From: Bradyrhizobium sp. BTAi1
GTDB lineage: Bacteria; Pseudomonadota; Alphaproteobacteria; Rhizobiales; Xanthobacteraceae
Assembly: GCF_000015165.1 (NCBI RefSeq)
Contig: NC_009485.1
Span: forward strand, 7,707,501 to 7,771,500
Direction: 5' to 3'
DNA length: 64,000 nt
Below are positions 63,553-64,000 of this stretch, piece after piece (positions within the stretch are counted from its first letter, which is position 1; each line of letters starts with the position of its first letter). The notes below the pieces were generated by a model. It saw only the letters and a list, made by a program, of their open reading frames with translations, did no database searches and was not told where the DNA came from. Position numbers and translations under genes: made by a program.

Positions 63553-64000
63553 AATTCTAGCATAGACATTCGCCAGATATCTCGGCCACCCGTTTCCTGC
63601 GGTTAAACTCATTCGGCGTCCGATTTCCGCGCGCTTGTGCGCGGCCAAATTCTCGGGATGCAGGAAGTCCGGGGCCGCTATTCGGCGGCCACGGCATAGG
63701 TCGCCTCGCCTCGCCGCCCTCCGCTTCGGACGGCTGGGCGCGGCGCCTTGGCGCGGTGATTGTTGAAGATGCTCAAATCGATCTTCCACCCATTCGGTGG
63801 GAATCTGGCTGCGCGATCCCCGATGGATGCGTGGTGGCCATCGCCAGTATCAGGGGTGGCAAAAACGAAGTGCCGAGCTCCGCCACGAGCCCTCCTGTAG
63901 TGATCGCGCCGTTCGCCAAATCTGATCCACGCGGATCTCACGCGGGTTGATTCTAGCTCAGCGGCTCTGTGCTCAGCCGGAAAGTCTCAATTGCGGCAAT
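63553..64000. other. right edge, no supported gene
   Basis: 448 bases that include the probable promoter of the NTF2-like gene (AT-rich CATAATTCTAGCATAGACAT at 63549-63568). On the minus strand about 63553-63700 the frame reads a plausible peptide (FLHPENLAAHKRAEIGRRMS) that may be a fragment of a decayed gene or transposase, but no family was recognised. No insertion sequence ends, attR copy or tRNA gene were seen before the window ends. Confidence 0.35.

Larger units (their letters stand above)
56336..64000 (+). mobile_element. integrative element (genomic island) in radC, left part
   Basis: Starts where radC is cut, carries a P4-type integrase at its left end, and runs to the window edge. 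Contents seen are int, mntP with a manganese riboswitch, hipB-hipA, an RloC-like ATPase gene, an NTF2-like gene and a gene-poor stretch. Base composition is less extreme than in the chromosome to the left in some segments (for example 58580-58800 and 63540-63660). No transfer or phage structural gene is visible in this part, and the right end is not seen. Confidence 0.75.

Noticed and set aside
63678..63941. 87-codon minus-strand frame at the right edge
   Set aside because: No family resemblance, basic low-complexity composition, no ribosome-binding site; treated as non-coding or a remnant.

Overview
The window looks like chromosomal DNA of a Bradyrhizobium-type alphaproteobacterium (order Hyphomicrobiales). 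Support comes from very high GC with strong third-position GC bias, the ffs-dnaX-ebfC-recR cluster, a ChvI/ChvG two-component system followed by a short alphaproteobacterial HprK and PTS EIIA/HPr genes, a DUF2865 protein, an MddA-like methyltransferase, and several dispersed palindromic repeats that I recognise as the style of Bradyrhizobium genomes. The species cannot be named from the sequence alone. No rRNA or tRNA gene and no CRISPR array was seen.

Layout. 1-4.7 kb, minus strand: two unassigned soluble proteins and an exported protein, then recR, ebfC and dnaX, with the SRP RNA gene ffs upstream of dnaX. 4.8-6.8 kb, plus: HIT-family protein, nudC, Lrp-type regulator. 6.8-13 kb, minus: phosphohexomutase, retropepsin-like membrane protease, hrpB and UDP-glucose dehydrogenase. 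13-19.3 kb: acyltransferase, a divergent quinone oxidoreductase/LysR pair, and a polA whose proofreading domain appears to have lost its catalytic residues. 19.3-20.4 kb: gene-free mosaic of repeats. 20.4-28.5 kb: GT87-like membrane protein, GST, pyrE, DUF2865 protein, glgP and a thioesterase. 28.9-31.9 kb, minus: pckA and a HugZ-like protein. 32.1-36.3 kb, plus: chvI, chvG, hprK, EIIA(Man) and HPr. This is a regulatory run that links envelope/acid sensing to phosphorelay control of carbon metabolism, and it lies close to pckA. 36.4-50.9 kb: GT39-like protein, lepA, methyl-accepting chemotaxis protein, PAS-PAS-GGDEF-EAL protein, mepA, a small exported protein, a CPA1-type K+/H+ antiporter, an MscS-like channel and map. 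50.9-55.6 kb: exported intradiol dioxygenase, MFS transporter, MddA-like methyltransferase and, divergent from it, an unusual fusion of a BTAD/SARP-type regulator with an alpha/beta hydrolase.

The right end (about 56.34 kb to the window edge) is an integrated accessory element. radC is cut directly after its HNHP motif, a short inverted-repeat core sits at the junction, and a P4-type tyrosine integrase follows about 200 bases later. The element carries mntP behind a recognisable yybP-ykoY manganese riboswitch. It also carries a three-gene unit: hipB (with a perfect palindromic operator), hipA, and a large Rad50-like ATPase with a CxxC zinc-hook candidate and a C-terminal R-x3-E...H arrangement. 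The last gene resembles the RloC/PrrC anticodon-nuclease class. I regard this HipBA plus RloC-like unit as the best candidate for an undescribed system, probably defence or abortive infection. The element's right end, and the rest of radC, lie outside the window.
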